In this document: positions 47,191 to 58,430 of the stretch, piece by piece
Numbering within the stretch: position 1 is the first letter of the stretch
Layout of the letters: each line of letters opens with the position of its first letter
Assembly (NCBI GenBank): GCA_022702705.1
Contig: CM040439.1
Coordinates: forward strand, 32,924,930-32,988,929
From: Papilionanthe hookeriana x Papilionanthe teres
Lineage: Eukaryota; Streptophyta; Magnoliopsida; Asparagales; Orchidaceae
Reading direction: 5' to 3'
DNA: 64,000 nt
Notes under the pieces: generated by a model
Database searches by the model: none
Told to the model about the DNA's origin: nothing
Seen by the model: only the letters and a program-made list of their open reading frames with translations
Made by a program: the position numbers and the translations under genes

Positions 47191-48180
47191 AAAACTTGAT
47201 CCCGCTTTAATTTATATATTTGATTTTATGATAAAATGTATAATGTGGATTCTACGCAAGTATATGTATCGTATCAAGTAATACAGGGCTCGAGCGGAGT
47301 CCTGGTTATTGATCCCACAGGGAAGTTTTAAAAGATTTGTAACAGCTAAATTAAAAAGTATTTATTTATTAATATAGTATACGAAAATTTATAATATGTA
47401 ACTAAAGCGAACTAAAGTAAACTAATGCTTTAAATAAAGTTGATTTAAAGATTTTAGAAAAAGTATCATTCTCCTTATTTTAGAAAATTAAGTGAATGAT
47501 GAATTCAATTAGAATTTTAATTGTATTGTGAAAAATAGGAGCATTCCTATTCTTTACCCTTTGGTCCAGGTGCAAAGAACATTGACTAGTCCTATGTTTG
47601 ATTACTGAATCTGCGGCTAGGGTCGGGAGGATACTGGTCGCCACTTGAGCTCCCACGTTCCCCTCACTTGAGTGCTAACATCTACACTTCAGCTCTCAAA
47701 CAATAGGACCAAATTGAATATTTTAGTATGTCACACGAAAATGACTAATTCTACGTCCGATAAATAATATTTCCCTATTTATTTGCACCCTCCTTCCAAG
47801 GCTTTTGACTTCCCTGAATATTGGATGTAATCTTTACTATAGTTGATAATTCAACATATTTTAACAAATCAATGGGCCAGATTGAAAGTAAATTAAGTTT
47901 TAAGTAAAAGATTATCACAATATATTTTAATATATTAGACACTTCTATTTAATTTCATCAATTCACATAACTTCATAAACAAGGAGAAAGACTAAAAAAA
48001 CTACTCAGAATGCATGGGAATTAAATAAATCATGGATTTCATTTAAAGTTAACAGCAATAAACAAAGATACTTATCTCGATTTCCTCCCCTGCGTGACTC
48101 CTTGAAGTTCCTTTGACTTTTCCTTCTAGTACAGCACACTTCTAAACTCACTAATTACACTTACTAAAACTCTTAAAATA

Positions 48181-48298
48181 GACACATAGTAGACACTAAG
48201 ACTCTCCAAAATAGACACACAGTAGACACTAAGACTCTCCAAAATAGACACTCAGTAGACACTAAGACTCTCCAAAATAGACACTCAGTAGACACACA
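48181..48298 (+). repeat. 33-bp minisatellite in LTR
   Basis: About 3.6 copies of a unit beginning GACACATAGTAGACACTAAG and continuing ACTCTCCAAAATA, nearly identical copies. Confidence 0.9.
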
Positions 48299-48541
48299 AC
48301 ATACTAAAATTCGTCCTCTATTTATAGTGGTAGACAAAGGTCCAAGGGGTACTTAAACACCTCTTCAAAAAGCGTTCAGGTTCAATGTATCTGGCATTTT
48401 GAATAGTCTCGCCGTCGGCGAGAAACAACCTCACCGTCGGTGGGGCTTCTAGAAGGTCTCCAAACCACGCGATCTAACCGTCGGCGGGCTCGGGCTCGCT
48501 GTCTGCGAGGTAGTTACAAATCCTTCAAAAATTCTCCTCAT

Positions 48542-48602
48542 GATCTCGCCGTCAGCGGGCTCGATCTCGCCGTCAGCGGGCTCGATCTCGCCGTCAGCGA
48601 CT
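48542..48602 (+). repeat. 21-bp GC-rich repeat with CCGTCAGCG
   Basis: Nearly three copies of GATCTCGCCGTCAGCGGGCT. Related CCGTCGGCG words are scattered upstream (48412-48512) and in the fourth LTR (51770-51800). This subfamily has CCGTCGGCG where the first two LTRs have GGCGCCTAGGCGCC. Confidence 0.85.
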
Positions 48603-48778
48603 TAGTTCATTTTGCATGAATTTCTTCTTTTTTTGATCCAAAATAGCTCCATTTCATGCTTTTGCTTTCATCACTTATAAATCTTCATTCCTGCAATAAA
48701 ATAAAGAAAATACCTTTCTTTAAAGTGCAATTTCATAATAAATGAGTATGAATTTCTTAATATATTTTCCTGTGATCA

Positions 48779-49736
48779 GTTTCCACCCTCAAGAGTATGA
48801 TTCCGGTTAAAATTAGGATGGTTCTTCCAACATGGGTTGTAAAAGTTCGAATATGGGTTGTTTATAGTATTTAAGTCTCATATAATAAGTTGGAATCAAC
48901 CATACGCCCTAGTGAACTTTCCTCACTTACAGGAGTAAATTGAGGTTGGTTCATTCTACATTGGTCCAACTTCCTTGATATTGGAGCAACCTGAGATGCA
49001 AGAATTGCAATCACATCTGTATCATGAACACTAGCTACATTTTTATGATTTACCCTTGCAGATGGCCATTGAAATTCATTTATAGCCATTTCTTCAATTA
49101 ACGCATACGCTTCATCAAATGTTTTTGACATTAATGAACCACCAACAGCAGCATCAATGATGGACCTAAGGAATCCTACTGACCCATTATAAAAAGTTTG
49201 AATGATTAACCAATCTGGCGGAGCATGATGTGGACACTTTCTTAGGAGTTTCTTAAATCTTTCCCAAGCTTCATATATTGATTCCCCTTCATACTGGCAA
49301 AATCAGATAATATTGTTTCTAAGTTGAGTAGTCCTTGAAGGTGGAAAATACTTAGTTAGAAATTTATGAGTTAACTCCTCCCAATTTTTAATAGAACTAG
49401 GTAATAATGAGTATAACCACATTTTAGCCTTATCCCTTAGTGAGAAAGGAAAAAGCTCGAGCTTCAACAAAGCATCGTCTAACATGCCATTATAACAAAA
49501 TGTAGCACAAAGTTCTAGAAAACTAGATAAGTGTAAATAGGGATCCTCCAAAGGAGTTCCCCCAAACTGGTTGTTCTGCTCAAGTTGAATAATCGATGGA
49601 TTTAGTTCAAAGGAGTCAGCTTCTATGATAGAGTTTTGTATACTTGAGTGAATTTCATCTATCGTAAAATTTACATAATCCCTCAATGATTATAATGATT
49701 TTTCAAGTTATTATTTTGAATGCTTTCCATTTCCAT
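48779..49736 (-). pseudogene. Athila gag N-terminal part, cut at third LTR
   Basis: Probable start near 49736 (MEMESIQNNN). After a stop, frame 49686-49303 reads NFTIDEIHSSIQNSIIEADS, DPYLHLSSFLELCATFCYNG and KFLTKYFPPSRTTQLRNNI. It continues through a shift with GESIYEAWERFKKLLRKCPH and then frame 49131-48871 with SKTFDEAYALIEEMAINEFQ. The reading passes the start of the N/W-rich tail (KNHPNFN-like) and ends at 48790, where PPT-like sequence and the third LTR follow. Everything from late gag to the 3' end is therefore deleted. Confidence 0.75.
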
Positions 49737-50087
49737 TTTTAGTTTTTCAAGTCCTTTCAGTTTTTTAATTTTTTTCCATTTTCTAAATCGGGATCATAAG
49801 GCACAAGTCCTACAGATCCTTTTTTTTGCATACGTAACACAATAAACAATACATTAACAATAAAACAAATGAAGTGAAAAATATATTCAACACAACAGAA
49901 CATTTTCACAAACCCCTTATTTTTCTCAAAAATAGTTTTTTTTTCACAACACTTTTTCATACAAAAAAATCACTTTTCCATACAAAAAAAACACATTTCA
50001 CACAAACAGAATTTTACGACACTAAAGTTTTCCAATTCTAAACCTAATTACTTAAACTAAAATTTTCCTAAATTTCTTACCGAAGCT
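49737..50087 (-). other. Leader between primer site and gag
   Basis: A/T-rich leader; a short chance frame at 49757-49960. No recognisable element. Confidence 0.5.
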
Positions 50088-50105
50088 TCCCCAGCAACGG
50101 CGCCA
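50088..50105 (-). other. tRNA-Asp primer binding site
   Basis: Plus reading TCCCCAGCAACGGCGCCA; one base differs from the site at 43284-43301. Confidence 0.85.
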
Positions 50106-50111
50106 AAAACT

Positions 50112-52189
50112 TGATGCGGCTTTTTTTATATGCAAGGATTTATGAACAATAGATATATAATAATTTTTATAAAGTTACAATGATCTAACGCAAGTATATG
50201 TATCGTATCAAGTAATACAGGGCTCTAATGGAGTCCCGTTTATCGATCCCACAGGGAAGCGAGGTAAGAGGTTCTTGGTCAAATTCTAGTCTACTACTAA
50301 TAGCCTTAGTTTGGAAGGGTGATATAAGTGGTTTTTCTAACAACTACTCCTAAATGCAGATGATTATATGTAAAAATAATAACTACTCCCTAATGCAAAT
50401 ATTAATACTAAAGATAACCCTTTTTGGGGAAATTGGTTTGGTGAATTTTGAGATAATAAAAATTATTATTCTCATGTAACGAATTGGATAATGTATGGAA
50501 TGAGATGCATTAAATATTTTATGTGCCAAATAGGAGCAATCCTATTCTTTACTCTCTTCCGAGTACCCCCTCTTTAGAGTGCTATAATAAACATTAGCAA
50601 ATCCTAGGCTTAGTCCCTAAATCTAAGGTTAGGCTGGGAGGATACTGGCTGCCACTTCAGAGATCCCACCTAAAGGCTAACCCTAGCATTAGTTACCAAA
50701 CTTTAGGACCAAATTAGGGATCTCAGCCTGTCACCCTGAAACGTCCAATTCGACGCCATGAAACCACATTTCCCTAATTATTTGCACTCAAATGCCATAA
50801 ACTATACAATTCATTCACGGACATTGAATGTGGTTCCACTTTGTTGAAAATTACACCGCCCTTTTGTGACAATGCAATTACAAAGAATTTTAACAATACA
50901 ACGGGCCCTTTTTGTAATGTAAATGAAGTGCAAGTAAAAACCATAACATTTATAATGAAAATATCTTTTAGCAAGCATCCCAATATCCTAAACATGAATC
51001 CTACTCATTGCAAAAGAAAAGTAGAGTGAAAACAATGGCATAAACTTCTTATGCCATTATTTCCAAACAAGAAGAAAGAGTAAGAGAAAGACTTCAAAAA
51101 GCACGAAGAAAACACAACTGAAAACTTTATTTCAAAGAAAATTCACAAAATAAGTGTTCAGAAAATCGTAAGATAATGAAAAACACATACTTAGCTTTTT
51201 CCCCTTGAAAGAAAAGTAGAGTGAAAACAATGACATAAACTTCTTATGCCATTATTTCCAAACAAGAAGAAAGAGTAAGAGAAAGACTTCATAAAGTACG
51301 AAAAAAACACAACTAAAAACTTCATTTCAAAGCAAATTCACAAAATAAGTGTTTAAGAAATTGTAAGATAATGAATAACACATACTTAGCTTTTTCCCCT
51401 TGAAAGAAAGATGAAAATCTCTCCCACAAAGTCTCTCGCCGATCCATGCAATGCTAGAACATTCCCTTACAGATTCTTTCAAAATCCCCTCACCAATCTC
51501 TCCAAAAATGTAGAAATCTATATTTCTACTCCTTTACTAAGATCTCTAAGCATTCTCCATGTTTTCCCTATCATCTCTCCCTTCTTTTCTAACCTAAAAT
51601 CATTAATTTAAAGAGTATGGATGAATTTCTAAGAGTTCCCTTAAGCACCCCATCGAAAAAGCATCCAAATACATTGAATTTCGGCCATAATCGCCCCAAA
51701 AAGCGTCCTAATTGTCTTGGGTGCCGTCAGCAAGTTTTTTGTGTCATTTTTCGATCTTCTCAGGTAAATCTCACCGTCGGCGCCAGTCTGAGTGTCGTCG
51801 GTGAGCAGACTGTGCATCTCCACCATTTTGCTACGTTTGACACCGTTTTAGCTATGTTTCGCCCGGTTTTAGTTGTGTTACATTCCTAACAAATAGCCCT
51901 ACAAAATAAGCATGAAAGCAAACTTTCATTAAAGTGTAATCTCGTTCAAAAATATGCAAGAAGTGTAAAAGAGATTAAACATCGAAGGACTTATCGAAAG
52001 GTGTCAGGGAAAAATTTCATTTCTTGCTCATTTTTGCTCCAAATTGCACCGTTTTTGTTTCTTTTTCTCCAATCACCATTTCTTGTACCTAAAACTAAAA
52101 AAATACAAAATACCTTCCTTTTAAAGTGTAATATCATAAAAAATGAGTAAAATCATATAGCAAAAATCATATATATTTTTGGTGCATCA
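50112..52189 (-). mobile_element. Athila-type LTR (fourth), 2.1 kb, 5' LTR
   Basis: On minus it starts TGATGCACCAAAAATATATA and ends GCCGCATCA before the primer spacer. It has the shared block (GTATATGTATCGTATCAAGT, 50193; GATCCCACAGGGAAG, 50246). It contains a 195-bp tandem duplication (51013-51405) and CCGTCGGCG words. The sequence right of it (52190) is unrelated, so 52189 is the outer edge of the chain. No matching target duplication was found. Confidence 0.8.
51013..51405 (+). repeat. 195-bp tandem duplication in LTR
   Basis: GAAAAGTAGAGTGAAAACAA starts at 51016 and again at 51211. The copies remain nearly identical through CTTAGCTTTTTCCCCTTGAA, with only a few substitutions, so the duplication is recent. 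Confidence 0.9.
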
Positions 52190-52807
52190 CTGCACATCCC
52201 ATTTTATCTAAAAATTGAGAAATTGAACACCTATCTTTTTGTGCTAAACTTTTAAACACAAAATATATGGTGTGAATTGAAGGAGAACTTTCGGGTTGGA
52301 AATTATTATCCTCATATTCAGCAGGTATTGGAAAATATCGGTTTTCTTTTGAGAAAGAAGGATTCCCGAAAACACTGTTCAAATTCAGTCATTTTCGTTC
52401 CATCTCTTCTTTCTTTTAAGAAAATAAGTTTTATTTCTCCATTAGGAATAAGTTTTTGGAACATTCTTGGAACAAGATCCAACTTCATATATGGACGGAG
52501 GTAGAATGTCATTTTCTTCCTCAACATAGATTTTCTTTCCTTATCTGTAAATTTGTTCTTCCATTTCCTCAAAAGTATATTGCTCTACAGGAATGTATTG
52601 AGGTGAGTCATCTGTAAAGTTAAGAAAATCTTCATAAGGTTCCAGATTGAATTCGTCAAAGGATTTTGTATCAGTTTGATATGGATTAATTAGTGTGAAT
52701 TCAGTTTCATCAGATAATCCAAAGTCATTCTGATAAAAATAAACATCTTCATCAATTGGCGTTTTGAGATCTTGAAAATAAGAAAAGACTGAATCTGGGG
52801 ATTCCAT
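52190..52807 (-). pseudogene. Unrecognised broken reading frame, cut by LTR
   Basis: On minus the frame starts at 52807 (MESPDSVFSYFQDLKTPIDE) and runs as an acidic, Asp/Glu/Tyr-rich N-terminus to 52541. It passes in an overlapping frame (52572-52318) to basic sequence FTDKERKSMLRKKMTFYL, then MKLDLVPRMFQKLIPNGEIK, then in a third frame (to about 52190) SSPSIHTIYFVFKSLAQKDR. It stops at the LTR edge 52189. Two frameshifts are needed. The change from acidic to basic along one path, and a TATA box 45 bases upstream of the start, suggest a real former gene. I do not recognise the family; it could be a captured host gene fragment or an integrated pararetrovirus remnant. Neither is shown. Confidence 0.4.
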
Positions 52808-52850
52808 TGCAACTTTTCTGAAAATTCAAAGAGAATAAAATTTCATGGAC

Positions 52851-52859
52851 TTATTTATA
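52851..52859 (-). promoter_or_regulatory. TATA box upstream of the unrecognised frame
   Basis: TATAAATAA on minus, about 45 bases before the ATG at 52807, in the sequence CAGTTTATAAATAAGTCC. The spacing allows a short 5' leader. Confidence 0.4.
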
Positions 52860-55129
52860 AACTGGGAATTTATTATATTGGTGTTATGAAATGTCAAAAA
52901 TAACTCTTCATAGAATTAGATTTAAAAAAAAATGTAGTCCTATGAAACATCTTTTGAAAACAAGTGATTTAACAAAAGATGAGAAGAAAGATAATCCCTA
53001 GCGGAGTTACTAAATAAAATCTCTTGGTGGCATCCAGAGCTGCCCGAGATTTTCTCGATGTTGATGTCAATGTCGATGTCAATGTCAATGTCATTGTTTG
53101 GAGTCACTACTCTATTTATTTATCTTATTACCCCAATCTTCAAGAAATCTTATTTCTTCAGATCATGTAAAGGATCCTCAAATAAGAAGAAATTTGAAGA
53201 AGATATGGACTACTAAAATAGAAAACAATAGAATAAGAAATGTTAGTGATAATCCTTACACAAGGAGGATCACATGTGATAACCAGAGATTTATAAGCGT
53301 GATACCCATTTTAAGTTTTTAAATCTTCTATAAGAGTAAGCTCCTATAGTTAATTACATCTTAAACATTTAAATTTTTCTAAGAAATTTATGATTAATGT
53401 TAACACTTGTTTTCTAAGATATTTCAAGAACAAGGAAAGAAACATCAACGTTCAATCCTAGGGGTAATATGTCATACTACCCTAAGAGTTTGATTTTGTC
53501 AATGTCATTTGTTATGTCAGTTTTATTTTTATTTTTGTTTTGTTGTTTGTCATTTTAATATTATTTTATTTTGTCAATGTCATTATTTTGTTGTCTTGTA
53601 ATTTGTTATCTATTTGGTGATTATCCTAAAAGTTTAGGTTTCAAGGCTAACCTAAAAGTTTAGGTTTTGTATTGTTTTTGTTATTTTAGTTCTGTCTTTA
53701 TTTTGTTTAAATGTCATTATGATTTTGTTTTATTTTTATCAATGTCATTGATATTATTTGTTGATTACTTTTATTGTCTCATCTTCAGAATGACATCCTG
53801 CAAAATAGAGTTAGCACACCCTAATAACATACAAAGTAAATCTAAAGCAGAACTTGTCTTTAACCTACATGAAAATAGTGTCAGAGTGATTCTTATGAAA
53901 GAAATAATGTCAATTTTATTTCTTTGACTTAGTTTTTTTATCTTGTAGGAATTTGAATTTAATGTCTTTTAAATTCAGTATCGTTTGAGTTTAATCTTTA
54001 TGAATTAGATTTAAGTTCAAAAGATTTTGAATTAAACTTTAGATTCAGTGTCGTTTGAATCTAGGGGTTTTAATTCTAATGTAGATTAGACTTAACTAAA
54101 ATCTAACATATGTTATACTTTTAGATTTGATGTCATTTGAATCTTTAATTATTTAGTTAAGTCTCACTAGACTTAAAATTGGGTAAAGAGAGAATGACAC
54201 ATAAGCTCATCCTTGTTTTGTTTTCATAAGTATCCATGATGACCTTTCTATGTAATGAAATGGATTTGGTTCATTCCTGTTGGATGGGGAGGAGGTGTAT
54301 GGTGACTCACAATTGAGTAAGTTAACCTTCATCCACATAAGTTGACACATCATTCATGGTTTTGTAATAGAATGACACATAAACCTCTCTTTTATTTTGA
54401 TTTTCAAATTTAATGTTTATGAGCTCATCCTATGATGTAGGGATGATTTAGGCCATGTATTTTCTCATTAGATGGCTTGTAAGATGAGTGATGACTCAAA
54501 CATGTTGTCCCTTAAGTAATCCATAAAGGGGTGACACCTCCTTTACCCTTTCATGATGGAGTCGTGATGAGCTTTTAACCTTGGTTAAAGCTTATAATTA
54601 ATGGGTTGGGTAAGGTGTTATCTATGTCATGATGAGTCTAATAGGTCATGGGTGACCCATGAGTGACTCTCCATAATTTGGTTTTAAATTTAAAAATCAA
54701 TTATGAGTTTATGATGTCATGTATGATGTCATAAACTTAAATTCAACCATTTTTAATTAATTACGTAATTAATTAAAAATGTAGAAAATTATAATGTTAG
54801 CCCATAAATTAATCAAAATGATTTTAAAGGTTAAACATTTGATTAATTTTATTAATTTGGTTCAAAATTGAATATTTTGACCAAATTGGACTAAACTTGA
54901 CCATAATTAACCAGGGTTAACCATGGTTGAATGTAGTTGACCATGGTTGACCAGTGCAAGGTCAGGGTTGACCCAAGTGATTTACTTAACCTTGTCATGA
55001 TTAATTCAATCATGAGGTCATTAATTTTGGTAATGGGACCTAGGTTTAACTATGGTTGATCAAATGATCTTGTTTGATCATTTTAATGTCTCAAATTAAT
55101 TAAATAAGTGAAGTTTGACCTATTTGGTA
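52860..55129. other. Unassigned AT-rich region
   Basis: No convincing gene. 53055-53095 has GATGTCAATGTC-type triplet-like repeats, and the word TCAATGTCATT recurs at several places between 53070 and 53760. Frames at 53098-53322 and 53667-53927 look like chance. Between 54840 and 55130 TTGACC words become frequent and lead into the 79-bp array. It may belong to a minus-strand LTR whose start is at 56011. Confidence 0.4.
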
Positions 55130-55820
55130 TCTAGGTTGACTTAGTGGTCAATAGGGTTGGCATTGGGTCACTATGGTCAAGGATTGACTATTTTGACCTA
55201 ATTTGACCATTTGGGTCAAAGGTTGACATGTTTGGTCAATGTAGTGGTCATTGGGTCATGGATTGACCATTTTAACCTAATTTGACCATTTGGGTCAAAT
55301 GTTGGCCAGTTTGGTTAATGGGGTGGTCATTGGGTCGTGGATTGGCCACTTTGACCTAGTTTGACCATTTAGGCCAAGGGTTGACTAGTTTGGTTAGTTG
55401 GGTGCTCATTGGGTCATGGATTGACCATTTTAACTTGTTTGACCTTTTAGGTCAAGTGCTGACCATTCTGGTCAATGGGGTGTTCATTAGGTCATTGATT
55501 AACCAATTTGACCTAGTTTTACCTTTTGGATCAAGGGTTGACCAGTTTGGTCAGTGGGATGGTCATTGGGTCATGGATTGACCATTTTGACCTAGTTTGA
55601 CCATTTGGGTCAAGTGCTAACTAGTTTGGTTAATGGGGTGTTCATTGGGTCATTGATTGACCATTTTGACCTAGTTTGAACATTTAGGTCAAGAGTTGAT
55701 CTGTTTAGTTAATGGTTGACCAGTTTGGTCAATGAGGTGGTTATTAGGTCTTTGATTGACCATTTTGACCTAGTTTGACCATTTCAGTCAATGGTTGACC
55801 ATTTTGGTTAATGGTTAATC
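55130..55820. repeat. 79-bp tandem array dense in TTGAC motifs
   Basis: TTGACCATTT and its variants start units at about 55203, 55282, 55361, 55439, 55518, 55598 and 55677, a steady 78-80-base period, with degraded units at both ends. Each unit holds several TTGAC or GTCAA words, the core of the W-box bound by plant WRKY factors. About nine units. Confidence 0.9.
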
Positions 55821-55984
55821 AGATCATGGTTTGTCATTACTGATTTAATCTTTTAAGAATGTCACAAATATTTGGATCAAAAAGGCTTCATTAGGGTTTT
55901 ACCCTAGACATTAGGGTTTAATGATCATCAGTTAGATTTAAGGAGTCATTATTGGTAGACTTTTTGTCTCAAGATTATTAAGAA

Positions 55985-56011
55985 ATGATCCTCACAAAAG
56001 CGAGGTCAACA
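55985..56011 (-). mobile_element. Terminus of another LTR of the long-LTR type
   Basis: On minus the sequence from 56011 reads TGTTGACCTCGCTTTTGTGA, the same start as the long LTRs, with the terminal hairpin CCTCGC/GTGAGG. Leftward the sequence is unrelated to the 7.4-kb family, so this is a different subfamily. Its far end could not be located; it may include the 79-bp array. Confidence 0.5.
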
Positions 56012-56207
56012 ACAGTGAAGGACGGAATGTCGGCATATTTTTAGGTTGTGTTTTATTTTGAAGAGGGGTCGCCTAACAGAAATCTGTCGGCGAATTTTTA
56101 ATTTAATCAAAATAAATAATTTGAAAAGTAGTATTTAATTTCGAAAATAATTTCAAATTCGAAGGTTTTAAGATATGAGACTAAACCGATCTCACATCCC
56201 AAATAGT

Positions 56208-56214
56208 TTATATA
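56208..56214 (-). promoter_or_regulatory. LTR core promoter TATATAA
   Basis: TATATAA on minus, about 186 bases before the LTR end, with the GGATA...TATCC dyad at about 56240-56262. Same position as in the two plus-strand copies. Confidence 0.55.
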
Positions 56215-58139
56215 AACGAGCACCGCACCACAAACCGTGTATCTATCCCTAAGGATATGACACTCGCTTCGACGAGTGGGGCTCGATTAAATAAACTAGA
56301 AGATTTGCGGACATCCGTTCGTCCGCGAACCAATTTTATAAGCCGACAAAATTCCCCCGCTTAATATGAAAACATTAAACGGGGTTTATATTACTCAGGT
56401 TCTTCAAAATTCCCTATAAGGGCAAGCCCCTATAGTTAATTACATCTTAAGTGACGGGAATCACCTAAGAAAACTCTCGATAATAATCAATAATTCTCGC
56501 TCTCAAGGATTTCAAAGTTTAAGTTTTCAAGGGATCGAATTTTGGAATTTCAATAGGGAATGGATCAAGTTTGGAACATTTTGTTTTGTGAATCCAAATG
56601 AAGAAAAGTAGGAGAACCTACGCATTCGAAGTGAACTTCGGTAATTTCCCGACTATCCTATTGTGTGGCTTAAATTTAGGAAAATCCTAATGTTTATTTA
56701 AATGTTTTCGATTTTGTCAATTTTAATTAATTAGGACTTATATTTATATGATAGAATCATACAAATAAACTTCGAAGATGCGAGGGTTTATGTCGTAGCG
56801 GACGACTACCTCGGAATCCTAAGTCCTATAGTGGCTTAATTTGCAAGGCAAATGCCTAACAAAAGGTCGAGGATTTATGTCGCATAAGGCAAACTACCTC
56901 GAAATCCTATGGCTTGGTTATTTAATTCTATGAAAGTTTTGTCGAAGTAGGTTCAAGTTTCTGCCGACGACGATGGCCGTGCCGCCCACCATGCTCGAGC
57001 TCCTTATCGTCAGCAGAGGTTTAGTTTTAGAAATCATAAATCGGGAGATGAGAAAAGTGTTTTGGTTTAGAGAAGTCTTAATTTTCCAAGTGTTTTTTGT
57101 GTTTCGATTAAAACAAATCTTAAAGTTGATTATAACGACACCGCTAAGATCCCACGGTTCCATCCTTCCGGCATCATTATTTTTATCGGATTCACTTAGT
57201 CCGTATGAATTCGCTAAACTCAACCGAATGAGTTCCACACTTTCATTTAGACCGTGGAAATCCCGTTAAGCAACACGTAGGTTACATCATTCGAGGTATT
57301 CCCGATCATCCAACGGGACGTTTTAATTTAGTTGTAATTGTAGTTTTGTGTTCGTTTGTGATTAAATTTTCGAGTTGTTTTATATTTTGAAATGTTATGG
57401 CGGTGAATTTTATCTCGCAATGACTTTTAACTTAGTTTTGGTTTCAGCTTTGGGGCTATCCTAAAGGTGTGGGTTTTCATGCAACATGCTTGTCTTATCA
57501 TGCAAGAAAAGTAAAGTGCATTCGCAATAAAGTAAATCTGCAATAATATAAATTGCAAGAAAGTAAATCGCAATAAAATAAAAGCGTACTCGTGAGGGTC
57601 TTCCCGTCATCCCAAGCTACACTTAAAACACAATTAGAATATTTAAGCAAGTTCCTAGTAAAGCTAAGGTAAGAGTTATGGTTTTCTACCAAGTTCCTAA
57701 TCCTATAGCTACTCATTTCCTATGACGTCTAGGTTCTTTGTGTTTGATTTAAGGACGATTTTCTTCATCAAAGAACAATTAAATTCAATTGTTCTTATAA
57801 ATGTCCTATCATATTGAGGAAGTGCTTAAGAAGAATCTTAAACATCTTTTCAATATTTCTAGGATTGTTTTAAGTCCAAATGGGTTTAATTATACAAATG
57901 AATTAATCGTCCGAGAATTCAAGTTTTGTTGTTATCTTGCTCAGTGAACTAGGACATTTGAATATCCTATAAGTGAAGTAACATTTCATTTAATGTTCGT
58001 TTGTAGAGTTATGATAACTAAAACTTTCAAGCGTAAATCGGTATTCCAAATGATTTGATTTAAGTTAAAGCGGTTTAAATTTGAATAGTGTTCAAGATTC
58101 GCTTTATATTTAATTTCTTCTCGTTTTAAAGTGATGTTA

Positions 58140-58363
58140 TATTTAATTCAATTTAATTTAATTTAATTTAGTTTTAATTTTAATTTAATTCAATCGAATT
58201 TGATTTGATGTTAAATTAATTTAATTTGATTTGATTTAATTTTAATTATTTAATTTAATTTACTTTATTTAATTTAATTTAATTTATTTAATTTAATTTA
58301 GTTTAATTTAATTGTTTAATTTAATTTAATTTGATTTAATTTAATTTAATTATTTAATTTAAT

Positions 58364-58396
<33 letters not shown>

Positions 58397-58430
58397 ATTT
58401 TATTTTTTTTAAATTTTAATTGAATTTTTT
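58140..58430 (-). repeat. AAATT microsatellite (appears as ATTTA on plus)
   Basis: Counterpart of the tracts at 9120-9500 and 24085-24470. Confidence 0.9.

Larger units (their letters stand above)
47197..48778 (-). mobile_element. Athila-type LTR (third), 1.6 kb
   Basis: On minus it starts TGATCACAGGAAAATATATT and ends at the spacer before the primer site. It has the shared block (GTATATGTATCGTATCAAGT, 47260; GATCCCACAGGGAAG, 47310) and CCCTTTGGTCCAGGTGCAAA. It contains a 33-bp minisatellite (48181-48298) and a 21-bp GC-rich repeat (48542-48602). On its right CTTGAGGGTGGAAAC (minus) looks like a polypurine tract, so it can also be read as the 3' LTR of the segment to its right. Confidence 0.8.

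Noticed and set aside
52980..53060. Initiator-Met tRNA primer site suggested by GGTGGCATCCAGAGC
   Set aside because: Only a weak match to the usual TGGTATCAGAGC and no LTR end beside it.
53098..53927. Frames of 74 and 86 codons in AT-rich sequence
   Set aside because: No conserved motif, no promoter context, composition as in surrounding non-coding sequence.
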